Below, one piece after another: positions 21,948 through 32,489 of a stretch of DNA of 64,000 bases. A program made the position numbers and the translations under genes. Position 1 is the first letter of the stretch. The number at the start of each line of letters is the position of its first letter. Source of the stretch: Paulownia fortunei (lineage: Eukaryota > Streptophyta > Magnoliopsida > Lamiales > Paulowniaceae); the NCBI GenBank assembly GCA_019321725.1, contig CM033106.1:21822965-21886964 (forward strand). The letters run 5' to 3'. Under the pieces are notes generated by a model, which saw only the letters and a list, made by a program, of their open reading frames with translations, did no database searches and was not told the origin of the DNA.

Positions 21948-23378
21948 CTAGGTTTTACATCTTTTGTTTGACAAAAGATATTTCAAAGTTGCATGATCAC
22001 TGAAAATAACAACTGGTGAACCAACAAGATAAGATCTAAATTTGTCTAATGTAAAAACTACAACAAGTAATTCAATTTTAGTTGTTGAATAATTCAATTG
22101 AGCACTATTCAAAGTTTTACTTGTACAGTAAATGACGTATGGTTTCTTATCTTTTCTTTGTCCTAATACAGCTCCAACAACATAGTCACTGACATCACAC
22201 ATTATTTCAAAAGGTAATGTTAAATCTGGAGGTTACATGAATAAAGTAGACATAAGCATGTTTTTAAACTTAACAAAAGTAATTTCACAATTTTCAGTCC
22301 ATTCAAAAATAGTGTCTTTTGTTAGAAGATTACACAAAGGTTTAGTTATTATACTAAAATCTTTGATAAATCTTCAATAAAAATTAGCATGTCCTAAAAA
22401 GGATCTTACCTCCTTTATAGACTTTGGTATTGGCAAAATGACAATTAACTCGATTTTGGATTTGTCTACTTTAAAAACTTTTGATAAAATGATATGTAGA
22501 AGAACAATACTATTTGTTACCATGAAATGACATTTCTCTCAATTGAGTACAAGGTTCTTTTATTCACACTTGATCAAAACTTTTTCTAAATTAGACAAGC
22601 AATCGTTAAATGAATTACTAAAAATAGAAAACTCATCCATGAAGACTTCAAGAAAACGTTCTACTATGTCACTAAAAATATTAAGCATGCTTCATTTGAC
22701 TGTAGCTGGTGCATTACATAATCTAAAAGGCATCATTCGATATTCAAAAAGTTCTAAAAGGAAATGTAAAAGTAGTTTTCTCTTGATCTTCAAGTACAAT
22801 TACAATTTTATTATACCCAAAATATCCATCTAAGAAGTAGTAAAATTCATGTCCCACAACTCTTTCTAAGATTTGATCTATGAAAGGTGTTGGAAAATGA
22901 TATTTTCTAGTAAGTTGAGTTTCCTGTAATTAATGCACATTCACAAACCAGTAATAGTCCTAGTTGGAATTAATTCATCATTCTAATTCTTGACTACAGT
23001 AACTCCAGATTTTTTTGATACAACTTGAGTAGGACTTACCCATTTGCTATCATAAATATGATAAATGATTCTATTATCTAAGAGTTTAATAACTTCATTT
23101 CTCACTACTTTTTTCATGTTAGGATTTAGCCTTTATTACATTTCTCTATAAGGTTTAGCATTTTCCTCTAAATAGATGTTATGTGTACAAATTAAAGGAC
23201 TAATACCTTTAATGTCAGCAATGGTCCATCTTAAAGCATTCTTATGCATTTTCAGAGTTTCGATCAACTTACCTTCTTGGGATACATCAAGTTTGGAATA
23301 AATTATTACTCGAAAAGTCTCATTCTCACCCAAATAAGAATATTTCAAATCAAATAAAAAATGTTTCAAATCAATCAC
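21948..23378 (-). pseudogene. RT-RNase H of element 2 (broken)
   Basis: The order on the minus strand is FDLKYSYLGENETFRV (about 23,355), NALRWTIADIKGISPLI, the RT fingers, the catalytic region FLEVFMDEFSIFSNSF (about 22,655-22,608) with MDE where an active enzyme has MDD, and RNase H CDVSDYVVGAVLGQRKDKK (22,199 down), NYSTTKIELLVVVFTLDKFR and SDHATLKYLL. Stops and shifts separate the blocks. The RNase H frame (22,202-21,948) is the longest open piece. Confidence 0.85.
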
Positions 23379-23579
23379 GGGAGCTTTAATATATGATGGA
23401 ATAGATTATACTGTTGATGATGAAAGTTAGCTTCTAAGAATATTTTTCTTGTACCTACAAAAATTCAGAGAGAGTATCTTTTTAAAAATACTTTTACTTT
23501 CAAAACAAGTTTCCACAGGATCAAAGGAATTAGTGAAACTAAAATATTTATGAACAAGTTCTTCAATTGAATCCACTTT

Positions 23580-24307
23580 CTATACTTTAACATCTTCTAC
23601 AGGTTGCTTACAAATATTAAACATATTTAGTTCCAAAGTTATATTTTCAAAAGATAACTTCAAAATACAATTCCTACAATTAATTAGAGCATTTGAAGTT
23701 GGAAAAAAATGATGACCCAAAATGATAGGAATCTGTGTATGTGTATGTGCAACAGGCTTTGTGTCCAAAATAATAAAATTCTCTAGAAAGTAAAACTTAT
23801 CAATTTGTACCAACACATCTTCTACTACTTTTTGAACTTTAATCGAACGGTCAGCTAGTTGGAGTACAACAGAAGTTGTTTTAAGTTATCTTAAACCTAA
23901 CTGTTCATAAACTGAGAAAGGTAGAAGATTTACACTAGCACCAAGATCAAGCAAAGCACACTCTACTCTAGTATTTCCTATGGTACATAAAATGGTTGAA
24001 CAACCTGAATTTTTATACTTGGGTGGAGTGAATTATTAAATGATTGATCAACACTTTCAGTTAAAAATACTTTCTTTTGTACATGATGTTTTCTTCTGAT
24101 TATACCCAAATCTTTCAAAAATTTTGCAAAAGGTGGATCTTGCTTGATTGCATCCAACAATTGAATATTAATATTGACTTGTTTAAAAACTTCAAAGATT
24201 TTAGCATTTGAGTTCAACTTTTGATTCAATTTTAATCTTTGAGGAAAAGAAGATAAAGGTGAGTATTTTTCTTTTTCATCATTTTCAAACTCACCTTCCT
24301 TAAACAC
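23580..24307 (-). pseudogene. Protease region of element 2 (broken)
   Basis: A first frame (24,307-23,978) holds the gag-protease linker (FEVFKQVNINIQLLDAIKQ, PPFAKFLKDL), comparable to the PFTDALLQM region of the fragment at 1-660. After a break, the frame at 23,816-23,580 holds LVQIDKFYFLENFIILDTK, a TH repeat, PIILGHHFFPTSNALI. Between them (about 23,977-23,850) frames are broken, but a DLGAS-like block can be read on the minus strand near 23,957-23,940 (LDLGAS, from the plus sequence actagcaccaagatcaagc). Confidence 0.75.
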
Positions 24308-25660
24308 TTACCCTCTCCACTCTTCATTTCTGAAGGTGGATTAGAAACTTTCTCCTTGGGATGAACAGTCTTATTAACAACTTTTCCATTATGAAGAGTT
24401 GTGACCGAATTAGTCTCCTTGTTTAAATTTTCACCTAAAGAAGAAACATGGCATTGAATGGAAGGATTAGGTTAAAGTTGAGCGGGAAATTTACCTTTTT
24501 ATAAGTACACAAAGAAGTTGTCAGTGTTGAAGTCTAGTTATTGATGTTTGTTTGTCCATGCATAAATTCTAGCAAAGTCTCCTTATGGGATTTTGTATGT
24601 AGAGCCGGATAAGAAGGAAAGTTTGGTGGCTTTCGTGAATGTAGAGGTTGGGCATGGTTCTCATCTCGCCAACTAAAATTGGGATGATTTGTCCATTGTG
24701 GATTGTAAGTTTCAAAAAATAGAGAATGAAAAAGTTTTTTGAATGTGTTTATGACATTTTCTTGGGCATTCATTGTGGAGTGTCCAACAAGTTCACAAAT
24801 GCTACAAACTTATTTATCTTGCACAAATATGATTTTCTTTACTTTTTGAAGTTCCATGGCCTCAACTTTTCTTGTTAAACTAACAATCCTAGCATTTAGA
24901 TCATTTTATTAACTAAGGTAATATTTTCCTTTGTTAATATTAGCAAGATTAGATCTAATAAAACTTTCAGAAAAATTAACATTATGCCATGATTGAGAGT
25001 TTTCTGTCAAATGGTCTAGATATTCTAGGGCCTCATTAGGTTCTTTGTCAAGAAACTTACCATTACACATTGTTTGAACAAATTGCTTTGTTTCAAAAGT
25101 TAAACCTTCATAAAAAAAAACTAATTAAGCGTCATTTTTCAAAATCATGATATGTACATAAATTTAACAAATCTTTAAATCTTTCCCAACATTGAAAGAA
25201 AGCTTCACTAGAATTTTGAGAAAAAATTGGATTTGTTTTTTCAAAGCATTAGTTTTATTAATTGGAATGAACTTTTTCAAAAATTCAGCTTGCATTTCTT
25301 GTCAAGTGCCAACTGACCTAGGTTTTAAACAGTTTAAGCCATGTTCTTGCTTTATCTTTTAAAGAAAAATAAAATAATTTGAGTTTAACAATCTCATTTG
25401 TGCAAGTTTGATATTTAAAAGTGGCACATACTTCATCAAATTCTTTCAAATGCAAGTGCTTTCAAAATCTAAACTATGGAAATTAAGAAGTAAAGGGATC
25501 ATACCTGGCTTGAATTGAAAGTTTTTTGGATTGAGAGAAAAAATGAAACAAGAAGGAGAAGAATCTCGAGGAGGTTGAAAGTAATAATGCACGGTACGTA
25601 CTTGTTGACTCTCATTTTCATTCTAGACAATTTCATTTTTAGCCATGGTGGAAGTGTGTG
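24308..25660 (-). pseudogene. gag of element 2 (broken)
   Basis: From the probable start near 25,645 (MAKNEIV) the minus strand gives QPPRDSSPSCFIF, and further on a zinc knuckle CSICELVGHST (about 24,811-24,780, last cysteine lost by a one-base shift), then ETYNPQWTNHPNFSWRDEN (about 24,710-24,655) and NSVTTLHNGKVVNKT (about 24,405-24,360). It corresponds block by block to the element 1 gag with many shifts. Confidence 0.75.
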
Positions 25661-25809
25661 CAAGTGACTCAAACAAATTTCCAAACAAAGTTTCACAATT
25701 ATTTCTAACTAAACGATGAAAATTATAACTATGATACCATATGAACATATAATCACACAATATTTACAAAGGAAAAATATTTATAGACCTGAATGCTTAC
25801 CTTGCCTTT

Positions 25810-25825
25810 CCCAGCAACGACACCA
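25810..25825 (-). promoter_or_regulatory. Primer-binding site of element 2, tRNA-Asp type
   Basis: On the minus strand TGGTGTCGTTGCTGGG lies six bases inside the 5' LTR. It closely resembles the Athila primer site TGGCGCCGTTGCCGGG; the differences are C to T changes of the kind caused by loss of methylated cytosines. Confidence 0.8.
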
Positions 25826-25831
25826 AAAATT

Positions 25832-27618
25832 TGCCACAACTTTGAGGTTGCAAACCCTAGTGTAGGTTGTGTCAAGTATTAAATTTCTCAAGAGTCCGAG
25901 TTCGATCCACAAAGAAGTTGTTTGAAGTTTTTAGGATTATATTTCTTAAAAGATGGGCTTTATGTACTTTAGAATATAAAGAAAATTTTATGCTATAACT
26001 AAGAAATGAAAGTAATAAAAATAATGAGGATTAGGGATCCGCTCTTGAGTTTTGGATAGAGAAACAATTATTTATTCTTTTTTACCTCTTTTAAATGTCA
26101 CAATTTGGAATCTATACATAACAATGGAAAGATGTTATCAAATAGCTCATGCATTAAGAAAATCATGATATTGTCTTACTATTTGTAAATTATCTCTTAA
26201 CACCACTACTTGTTTATGGGATCAAGAATTTATGCACACATTTATTTACAATAAATCAAGGTTTCATATTAGCAGTTGGTGGGGCAGAACTATACACTAA
26301 ACTAAATGAACTCAAGTATTTGTTGTGACATTGGAAATATATAAATTAAGAATCACCACAAAATAAGAAATATTTTTAACATCAACACTTATTTATTGGA
26401 TCAAGTATTTATGCACACCTTTGTCTACAACAAAACAAGATTTCACATTAGCAGTCGATGGGGTAAAACTCTACAATAAGTTAAATGAACCCAAATATTT
26501 TTTATGTCATTGGTGATACATAAATCAAGAATCACCACTAAATAAGGAGGGTTTCAATCAAAAATTAAAATAATAAAGCAACACACCTGAACATTATGCA
26601 CTTTTATAACTATTCATCTTCCTCCATCAAGAGCTTCACCCTTTTTCCTCAACTTAAATAAAATTTAGAAAGACATAATGAAAGTAGAAAAGACTAAAAA
26701 GAGAAGAAAAACTAGAAAATACATTTTTATTACTACTAGAAAACTTACATTACTACTAGAAAACTTAGCCTAAAGAAAGACAATAATGAAATTTTCTTTC
26801 CATCTCTAAGGGTTTTTGTATGTCTTGAATGACATCCAATAGCTCCTATTTATAGTAAAAGAGTGCCAAAATTGGCATCTCCAAATTCACTCCAAATTAG
26901 CTTCAAATGTGCTCTAAATTCACATATCTTTTTTAGATCCCAATTTGTTCACACACTTGTCTCCATCCACTTAGCTGAATTTGGAAATGTGATCAACCTA
27001 AAAGTTGTAGATTTGTATGTTAGATTCATTTTTCAACTTGAATCATTTAATTTCAACTACTAGGGAGAAAGTTATGCTTGATATAAAGAGATGTGTCGGC
27101 AAAGATAGATTATTTCCAATGCACGCACTTGAACGAATTTTATGCTATAATCAAGATTGAATTGGATTGAGATTCCAACAACAAAGTTGTAGTTCTATAT
27201 CTTGAATTTTAAATGAAGTAAGATTCAAGTCCATAAGACTTTTGATCATAGTGTTATGCCCAAAATACAAAAACTGCATAAGTTTGGAAACATGTTTATT
27301 TTGAATTTAATGCAAACCTAACAATCACTTGAAAAGTCCAAGTGATTCTTGCATAAATTTTGATCTACACATGATGGACTTAGAAAAAATGGCCTTTTTC
27401 TTATAGTTTTAATACTTCTTTGATCCAACAAAATATTATCTCCCAACTTTCTCACAAAACGTGTTGTCTTCTTCAATTTTATTTTGACTCTTTTTTATCT
27501 CTTTTTGTTCATTAATTCCCTAACACAAAATATTAATAAAACTATCATATTACCAAGAATAAAACAAGGAAAGTGTAAAGGATTTGATACAAAAATATAT
27601 CAAAATATGCACTTATCA
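25832..27618 (-). repeat. 5' LTR of element 2
   Basis: The LTR is complete at about 1,787 bases and runs from TGATAAGTGCATATTTTGATA at 27,618 to TTGTGGCA at 25,832. It has the TATA box (26,847-26,854), the short repeats (about 26,735-26,770) and two copies of the U5 module (26,200-26,345 and 26,360-26,540). On its outer side the sequence joins directly to the 3' non-coding region of element 3, so it may have served as that element's 3' LTR. Confidence 0.85.
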
Positions 27619-28182
27619 AAAAAATTTGAGTATAATTATCACAAAAGTATACTAACCAAAGAACAACATCAAAGTTTAAAACAACACTCATCATCAATCA
27701 AACTACATTATTCATGCTTAATTTTAATCATTAAAGTTGGAAGAACATGTAAGACTCGAAAAAAATTGATAATTCATAAAGTTTTGTTAAAAACTTCACA
27801 AACTTGTCATGTTATACAAAAATAAAAAATAAACAAATAGGGGTATGGCTCAAGAGTGTTAAAGTTTCCCTTTACTCTGCCATATTTTTTCATGGTTTCA
27901 ATTGACCCAAAATAAAACATGCTTCAAATTTTTAATTTTTAATTTTTTTTTAAAAATTAGAAAAAGACACATTGAACACACAAGACATGATATCAACTAT
28001 CCCCTCCCCCAACCTAATCAAGACATTGTCCCTAATGTTAAAAATAAATAAGAAAATAGAGTTTAGAAGATATTACCTGAAATGTGACTTATTGAATAAT
28101 AAAGTTGAAACAACACAATATATGCACTATTAGTTGAAACCATTAAGGATAAATTTAATAGGCTCAGAGTCAAATTCATTTT
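27619..28182 (-). mobile_element. 3' region of element 3 (shortened)
   Basis: Sequence equivalent to 19,205-19,490 and to 11,000-11,170 is present, including the acaatgtcttgattaggttg and ggggaggggatag signature (about 28,005-28,035, minus strand). About 1 kb next to the LTR is deleted compared with element 2. No gene is present. Confidence 0.65.
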
Positions 28183-28802
28183 TCATTTTCGCACATTGTC
28201 CCTGTTGGACCAATCCACATGAGCCAAGACTAGATTAGGTTCTAGCACATATGCTAGAAGTTGATTAATCAATTGGTCAGGTGTTAGAGCATAAATAAGA
28301 ACTCGTCTCGCAGACGGTGAAATAAAATATTTTTCTACAGCATGATCTACAAAAGATAGCAAACCATCAATAAAACCATTAATATTAAGAATACCTACAG
28401 GTTTTTGGTGAATGTTGAGTTGTGCCCAAGAGACAACTTGAAATAATTCCTCCAGTGTAACCATCAGGTAGAGTGATGAATGCATCCGTATTTTTTAACA
28501 TGTTAGACATTCTGTCCTGAATATATGATATTTTTTGCTAATCTACGATGGTCATACCTATGATATTCTGTACTGTTAAAAGTTTTGGGTTAACTCCTAA
28601 AACATTGACTCTTCTTACACAAGCAAAAGTAGCAACACTCCCCATTAACCCTATAATGCCTCCCCCATACACTAAATTAATTTTTCTTTCTACTAAAGTT
28701 CTACCAAGATTATTAGCCACCCTTATAAACTTATCATTTTTTCCTGGATTTGTTCCAAAAAATACACAAATACAGTTGAACTTGGAGTGGATGAGACTTC
28801 AT
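28183..28802 (-). pseudogene. LOG-like: LOG pseudogene, copy 2 (nearly full length)
   Basis: The copy spans about 206 codons from an ATG at 28,802 to a stop at 28,183, close to normal LOG length. After a one-base shift near the start the reading is FNCICVFFGTNPGKNDKF, NLGRTLVERKINLVYGGGI, GLMGSVATFACV, VNVLGVNPK, then a stop at 28,540. It continues with DRMSNMLKNTDAFITLP, loses about four bases within the active-site motif (LPDG...TLEELF, about 28,475-28,441), and ends with a clean frame: FQVVSWAQLNIHQKPVGILN, GFIDGLLSFVDHAVEK, YFISPSARRVLIYALTPDQL. The lysine/arginine-containing N-terminal stretch and the LLSF block are typical of plant LOG. No introns are present. The PGGxGTxxE site that binds the nucleotide phosphate is destroyed. 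Confidence 0.9.
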
Positions 28803-30190
28803 TTTTTGTTTTTTCTTTGAAAGTGAGTTGTGAAAAAATGGAGTAAGTACGGTGCTATTTATTGAGGTGTGAATAGGGAATGCAATTATTTCACGTCTTT
28901 TTCTTTTGTTAAAAGGTTGAAAATAAGGACACAAAATTTGAAAATTAGCTACTTACACAAGAATGTACATGTTTTTGTGACTTTGACTCATATCTTTCAT
29001 TGGTTTTACGTCTGATAATGGCTTAAACACCTTCTATAAATCGAGGATATGCTTCCCATTCAATATTCCTATAAACTGGAAAATAGAATCTTTTAATGTT
29101 AGATTCCTAAGACTATAACGCTCATATTCATCACAAAAGTGATTCCATAAATCAAAAATTGCACGTTGTACTAATCTATATGATTTCATCTCAAGAGTCA
29201 ATATAATGTCATCCTAAGACTCCTTACTCAGTCCATCCATAATGAATTAAATTTTATCTTCTCAATTTATAGAAATCATTCCTAAGGAACGACACTGTTT
29301 TGCAACTCCATCGAGAACATTTGTGATGAATGCATTTATTGAGGTGTGAATAGGGAATGCATTTATTTCACATCATTTTCTTTTGTTAGAAGGTTGAAAA
29401 TAAGGACACAAAATTTGAAACTTAGCTACTTACACAGGAATGTATATGTTTTTGTGACTTTGACTAATATCTTTCTCTGGTTTTACGTACGGTAATGGCT
29501 TAAACGCCCACTATGGGTCGAGGATATGCTTCCCATCTAGTTTTCTTATAAACCAAAAAATAGGATCTTTTAATGTCAGATTCCTAAGACTATAACGCTC
29601 ATATTCATCACGAAAGTGATTTCATAAATCAAGAATTGGACGTTATACTAATCTATATGATTACAATTCAAGAGTCAATATAATGTCATCCAAAGACTCG
29701 TTACTCAGTCCATCCATATTGAATTAAATTTTATTTTCTCAATTTGTAGAAACCATTCCTAAGGAACAAACTATTTTGCAAGTCCATCGAGAATATTTAT
29801 GACAAACTTGCATTTTTTTCACCTTTTGTTTTTTTAAATATGTGTTTTTACCAAAACCAGACATGTATCCAATAAGCATGTTTGAAAACTCATGTGAAAA
29901 CTTACCAACTACTCTTACCATTGCTTCAATTATCCATCATATGTCCCTGGGATGGCCTTACGTATAAGCATCCTTAATCTTTCAATCCTAGTTTTATAAA
30001 TTTTTAAATTTGTATTTTTGAAAAGAAAAGGAAATCGCTTTTTGAGAGTTAGAAAAATCTCATCCTTTTTGAAAAGAATCAGAAAAGAGAATGAGAAAAG
30101 GAGAAAAACTTTGTACATAGATTTCAATTATTTGCGAAACTGATAAGTCCGACTTCAATAACCATAGAATACCATTATCCACCACTTAAT
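28803..30190 (-). mobile_element. Spacer of element 3, with a tandem duplication
   Basis: The spacer upstream of LOG matches 19,517-20,400 and 8,700-9,600. A block of about 480 bases is present twice in a row (about 28,850-29,330 and 29,333-29,805), each copy starting with the tatttattgaggtgtgaata string. No coding frame is convincing. Confidence 0.7.
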
Positions 30191-30330
30191 CAAGAAGGAT
30201 CCTAATTTTTGATAATTTTCTTAGCTTTTTCAAAAAGTGCAACTGTCTTTAAAAATAATGGGTCAATAAAATCCACACTGCAGGATCTTTGTAGTGGTTT
30301 TCTTTTGTTAAAAAATGACTACCATGTGTC
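30191..30330 (-). pseudogene. Integrase scrap of element 3
   Basis: The stretch gtcaataaaatccacactgc and its flanks match 21,490-21,560 of element 2 (integrase N-terminal zinc-binding part). The rest of the element is missing: a copia fragment begins at about 30,331. Confidence 0.6.
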
Positions 30331-31544
30331 AATTAGATGTAAAAAATACATTTCTCAATGAAAATCTAGAATAAGAGGTTTATATGGAGGCCCCACATGG
30401 TTTTGAAAATTCTCTTTGTGGAAAAGTGTGTCGGTTGAAGATATCTTGGATTAAAACAGCCCCCTCGAGCTTGGTTTGAGACATTTACAAATTTAGTAAA
30501 GAAACAAGGATATTCACATAGTCAAACAGATCATACTATGTTTGTGAAATATTATGGAGGTAATAAAGTTGCAATTTTAATTATTTATATTGATGATATT
30601 GTTCTTATAGGGAATGATGAAGAGGAGATAGGGTAACTGAAAGGATGCTTAGCCAAAGATTTTGAAATTAAAGACTTGGGGATTCTTAGATATTTTCTAG
30701 GAATGGAGGGCGCTAGATCAAAGAAAGGTATTGTGGTCTCACAACGAAAGTATATCCTTGATCTTTTAAAGGAGACAGGGATGAGTGGAAGTAGACCCAG
30801 TGATACTCCAATGGACCAGAATAAGAAGTTAGGAAAAAAATTTGGTGGAGATCCAGTTGAAAAAGGGAGATATCAACGTCTTGTTGGGAAACTACTCTAT
30901 CTATCTCGCACAAGACCTGATATTGCCTTTGCTATAAGTGTAGTTAGTTAATTTATGCATACTCCATATGAAGAACATCTTGATGTTGCTTATCAATTTT
31001 TGAGATATCTTAAGAGTACTCTAAGCATGGGATTAATGTTTAAGAAAAATGTTGAAAGGAATATTGAAGTTTTTATGCAGATTGGGCAGGATCTATTACA
31101 GATAGAAGGTCAACATTTGAATATTATACATACTTATGGGGTAATCTTGTTACTTGGAAAAGTAAGAAATAAAATGTGGTTTCCCAAAGTAGTGCTGAAG
31201 CCGAATTTCGAGATATGGCTAATGGAGTTTGTGAAATAATTTGGTTGAAGAGGTATCTTGAAGAACTGAAGCTTGATGTGGAGAATCCTATGAAACTGTT
31301 ATGTGCAAAAAAGCTACCATAAGTATTGCAAACAATTTTGTTTAACATGATCGCACAAAACATGTGGAGATTGACATGCATTTCATCAAGGAGAATCTTG
31401 AAAGCGGAGAGTTATGCATGTTAGTGGTTACTTCTAGGAAACAAATAACAGATATATTGATAAAGACCTTGTTTCGTTCTGATTTTGAAGTCTTAGTTGG
31501 AAAGTTGGGCATGATTAATATCTATGCGCCAACTAGAGAGGGGG
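30331..31544 (+). pseudogene. Ty1/copia RT-RNase H fragment
   Basis: The fragment starts in the middle of RT: a QLDVKN-like start and FLNENLE, then EVYMEAPHGFE (about 30,383), AWFETFTNLVKKQGYSHSQ in a shifted frame, IYIDDIVLIGNDEEE (30,585-30,630, catalytic YIDD intact), KDLGILRYFLGME, and the clean frame 30,676-30,951 with KKGIVVSQRKYILDLLKETG, GRYQRLVGKLLYLSRTRPDI. RNase H follows with shifts (ANGVCEIIWLKRYLEELK near 31,220; THKVEIDMHFIKENL near 31,360; DILIKTLF near 31,450). Gag, protease, integrase and the 5' LTR are missing. Confidence 0.85.
31535..31544 (+). promoter_or_regulatory. Polypurine tract, copia fragment
   Basis: AGAGAGGGGG lies immediately before the LTR start TGTTGGAA, the usual arrangement for a copia element's 3' end. 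Confidence 0.7.
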
Positions 31545-31855
31545 TGTTGGAAAGTTTAATTTATTTTCTTCTTGTTATGAAAGATATTTAACTTATCATA
31601 AAAAGATCTAATAAGGATTTGATATATAAAAATATCTTAGATCCTTATCTATCTCTAGGATTTAGATTTCAATTTGTATTCAGTTTTCTAGTTTTTTAGG
31701 CTTTCTTTTTCTATTTTTTCTACAGCTTTTTAGGCTATATATAAATACCCATTGTTACTGTAACTCATAGAATGAATTTTACCACATTTCTTATTCATGT
31801 AAATTTATTTTTCCGCACTCTATATTGACATCGCATTTGCTAAATTCTTCCAATA
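31545..31855 (+). repeat. 3' LTR of the copia fragment
   Basis: The LTR is 311 bases long, with short inverted ends TGTTGGAA and TTCCAATA (the latter probably from TTCCAACA), and a TATATATAAATA box near 31,737-31,747. No second LTR was found in the window. Confidence 0.7.
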
Positions 31856-31949
31856 TCCCTATTGAGCTTGTGGGTATTTTTCGAGTGGATCGCTTACAAT
31901 TTCCAAACTTTAGATTTTAGTAATTTGGTTAGTTCTTAAGTTTTTGATT

Positions 31950-32060
31950 TGAGATTATTTTGTAAAAGGAGTAGTACTCCTAATTTAGAGTTTTCCTTAA
32001 AAACTTTTGTACTCCTTTTGGGGATCTTAATAAATGGGTATAGGTCATCCCTAAAATAAA
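31950..32060 (+). repeat. LINE 3'-end relic
   Basis: The stretch gtaaaaggagtagtactcct resembles the 3' untranslated ends of the LINEs at 33,880 and 49,940 (aaggga/gtag/attaatactcc types). It is too short to class further. Confidence 0.4.
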
Positions 32061-32084
32061 TTCCCATTTCCTATTAACAACAAG

Positions 32085-32170
32085 CCATTTGGCTTGGTAA
32101 TACCACCTCCCACCTTTATGTGGGAGATCAAGGGTTCGACCCGAGTGTGTGTGTGTATGGTGTGTGCTTG
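32085..32170 (+). repeat. tRNA-derived SINE-like repeat
   Basis: A box A-like TTTGGCTTGGTAATACC is followed by a short hairpin (cctcccacc...gtgggag) and a box B GGTTCGACCC (32,133-32,142), then a (GT)n tail. This is the arrangement of an RNA polymerase III promoter in plant SINEs. Confidence 0.65.
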
Positions 32171-32206
32171 AGTTTAAAAAATATTCATTTCCTATTTTAT
32201 GATGAG

Positions 32207-32330
32207 ACAAGATAACTTGTTGTTAAACATCATACACCTACAACTTAATTGGTCATGAGTTTCAGTCACCTAGAGAGAAATTTGGGAACTAGCGAGTATC
32301 CTCCTTTTTTTATATAAAAAATTACCCATT
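32207..32330 (+). repeat. SINE-like repeat, first of a tandem pair
   Basis: The block contains gataacttgttgttaaacatc (box A-like) and ggtcatgagtttcagtcacc (degenerate box B) and ends in gcgagtatcctcc. It is repeated in better preserved form from 32,339. Confidence 0.55.
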
Positions 32331-32338
32331 TTCTATTC

Positions 32339-32460
32339 TACTTGACGAGTCAAGGTAGCTTGTTGGTAAGCTTCTTGCACCTATGACCTGATTGGTCATG
32401 GATTCGAGTCACTTGAAAAGAAATTAGGGACCAGCGGAGTATCCTCCTTTAAATAAAGAA
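32339..32460 (+). repeat. SINE-like repeat, second of a tandem pair
   Basis: The block contains ggtagcttgttggtaagct (box A-like), ggtcatggattcgagtcact (box B) and the end gcggagtatcctcctttaaa. A related fragment lies at 50,085-50,150. Confidence 0.6.
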
Positions 32461-32489
32461 AAAAAAATCCTCTTTCCTATTCTTTCCCC

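Noticed and set aside
22543..22833. Plus-strand open frame of 96 residues
   Set aside because: It is the antisense shadow of the reverse transcriptase on the minus strand; the same shadow occurs inverted at 5,785-6,006.
28183..28485. Functional LOG gene
   Set aside because: The last 100 codons are open, but the upstream part has a frame shift near the start, a stop and a deletion in the active-site motif. The meaning of this copy is historical.
28548..28820. Plus-strand frame of 90 residues
   Set aside because: It is antisense to the LOG pseudogene and has no independent support.
32101..32165. tRNA gene
   Set aside because: Box A- and box B-like sequences are present, but no cloverleaf with acceptor and anticodon stems can be drawn; a SINE is the better reading.
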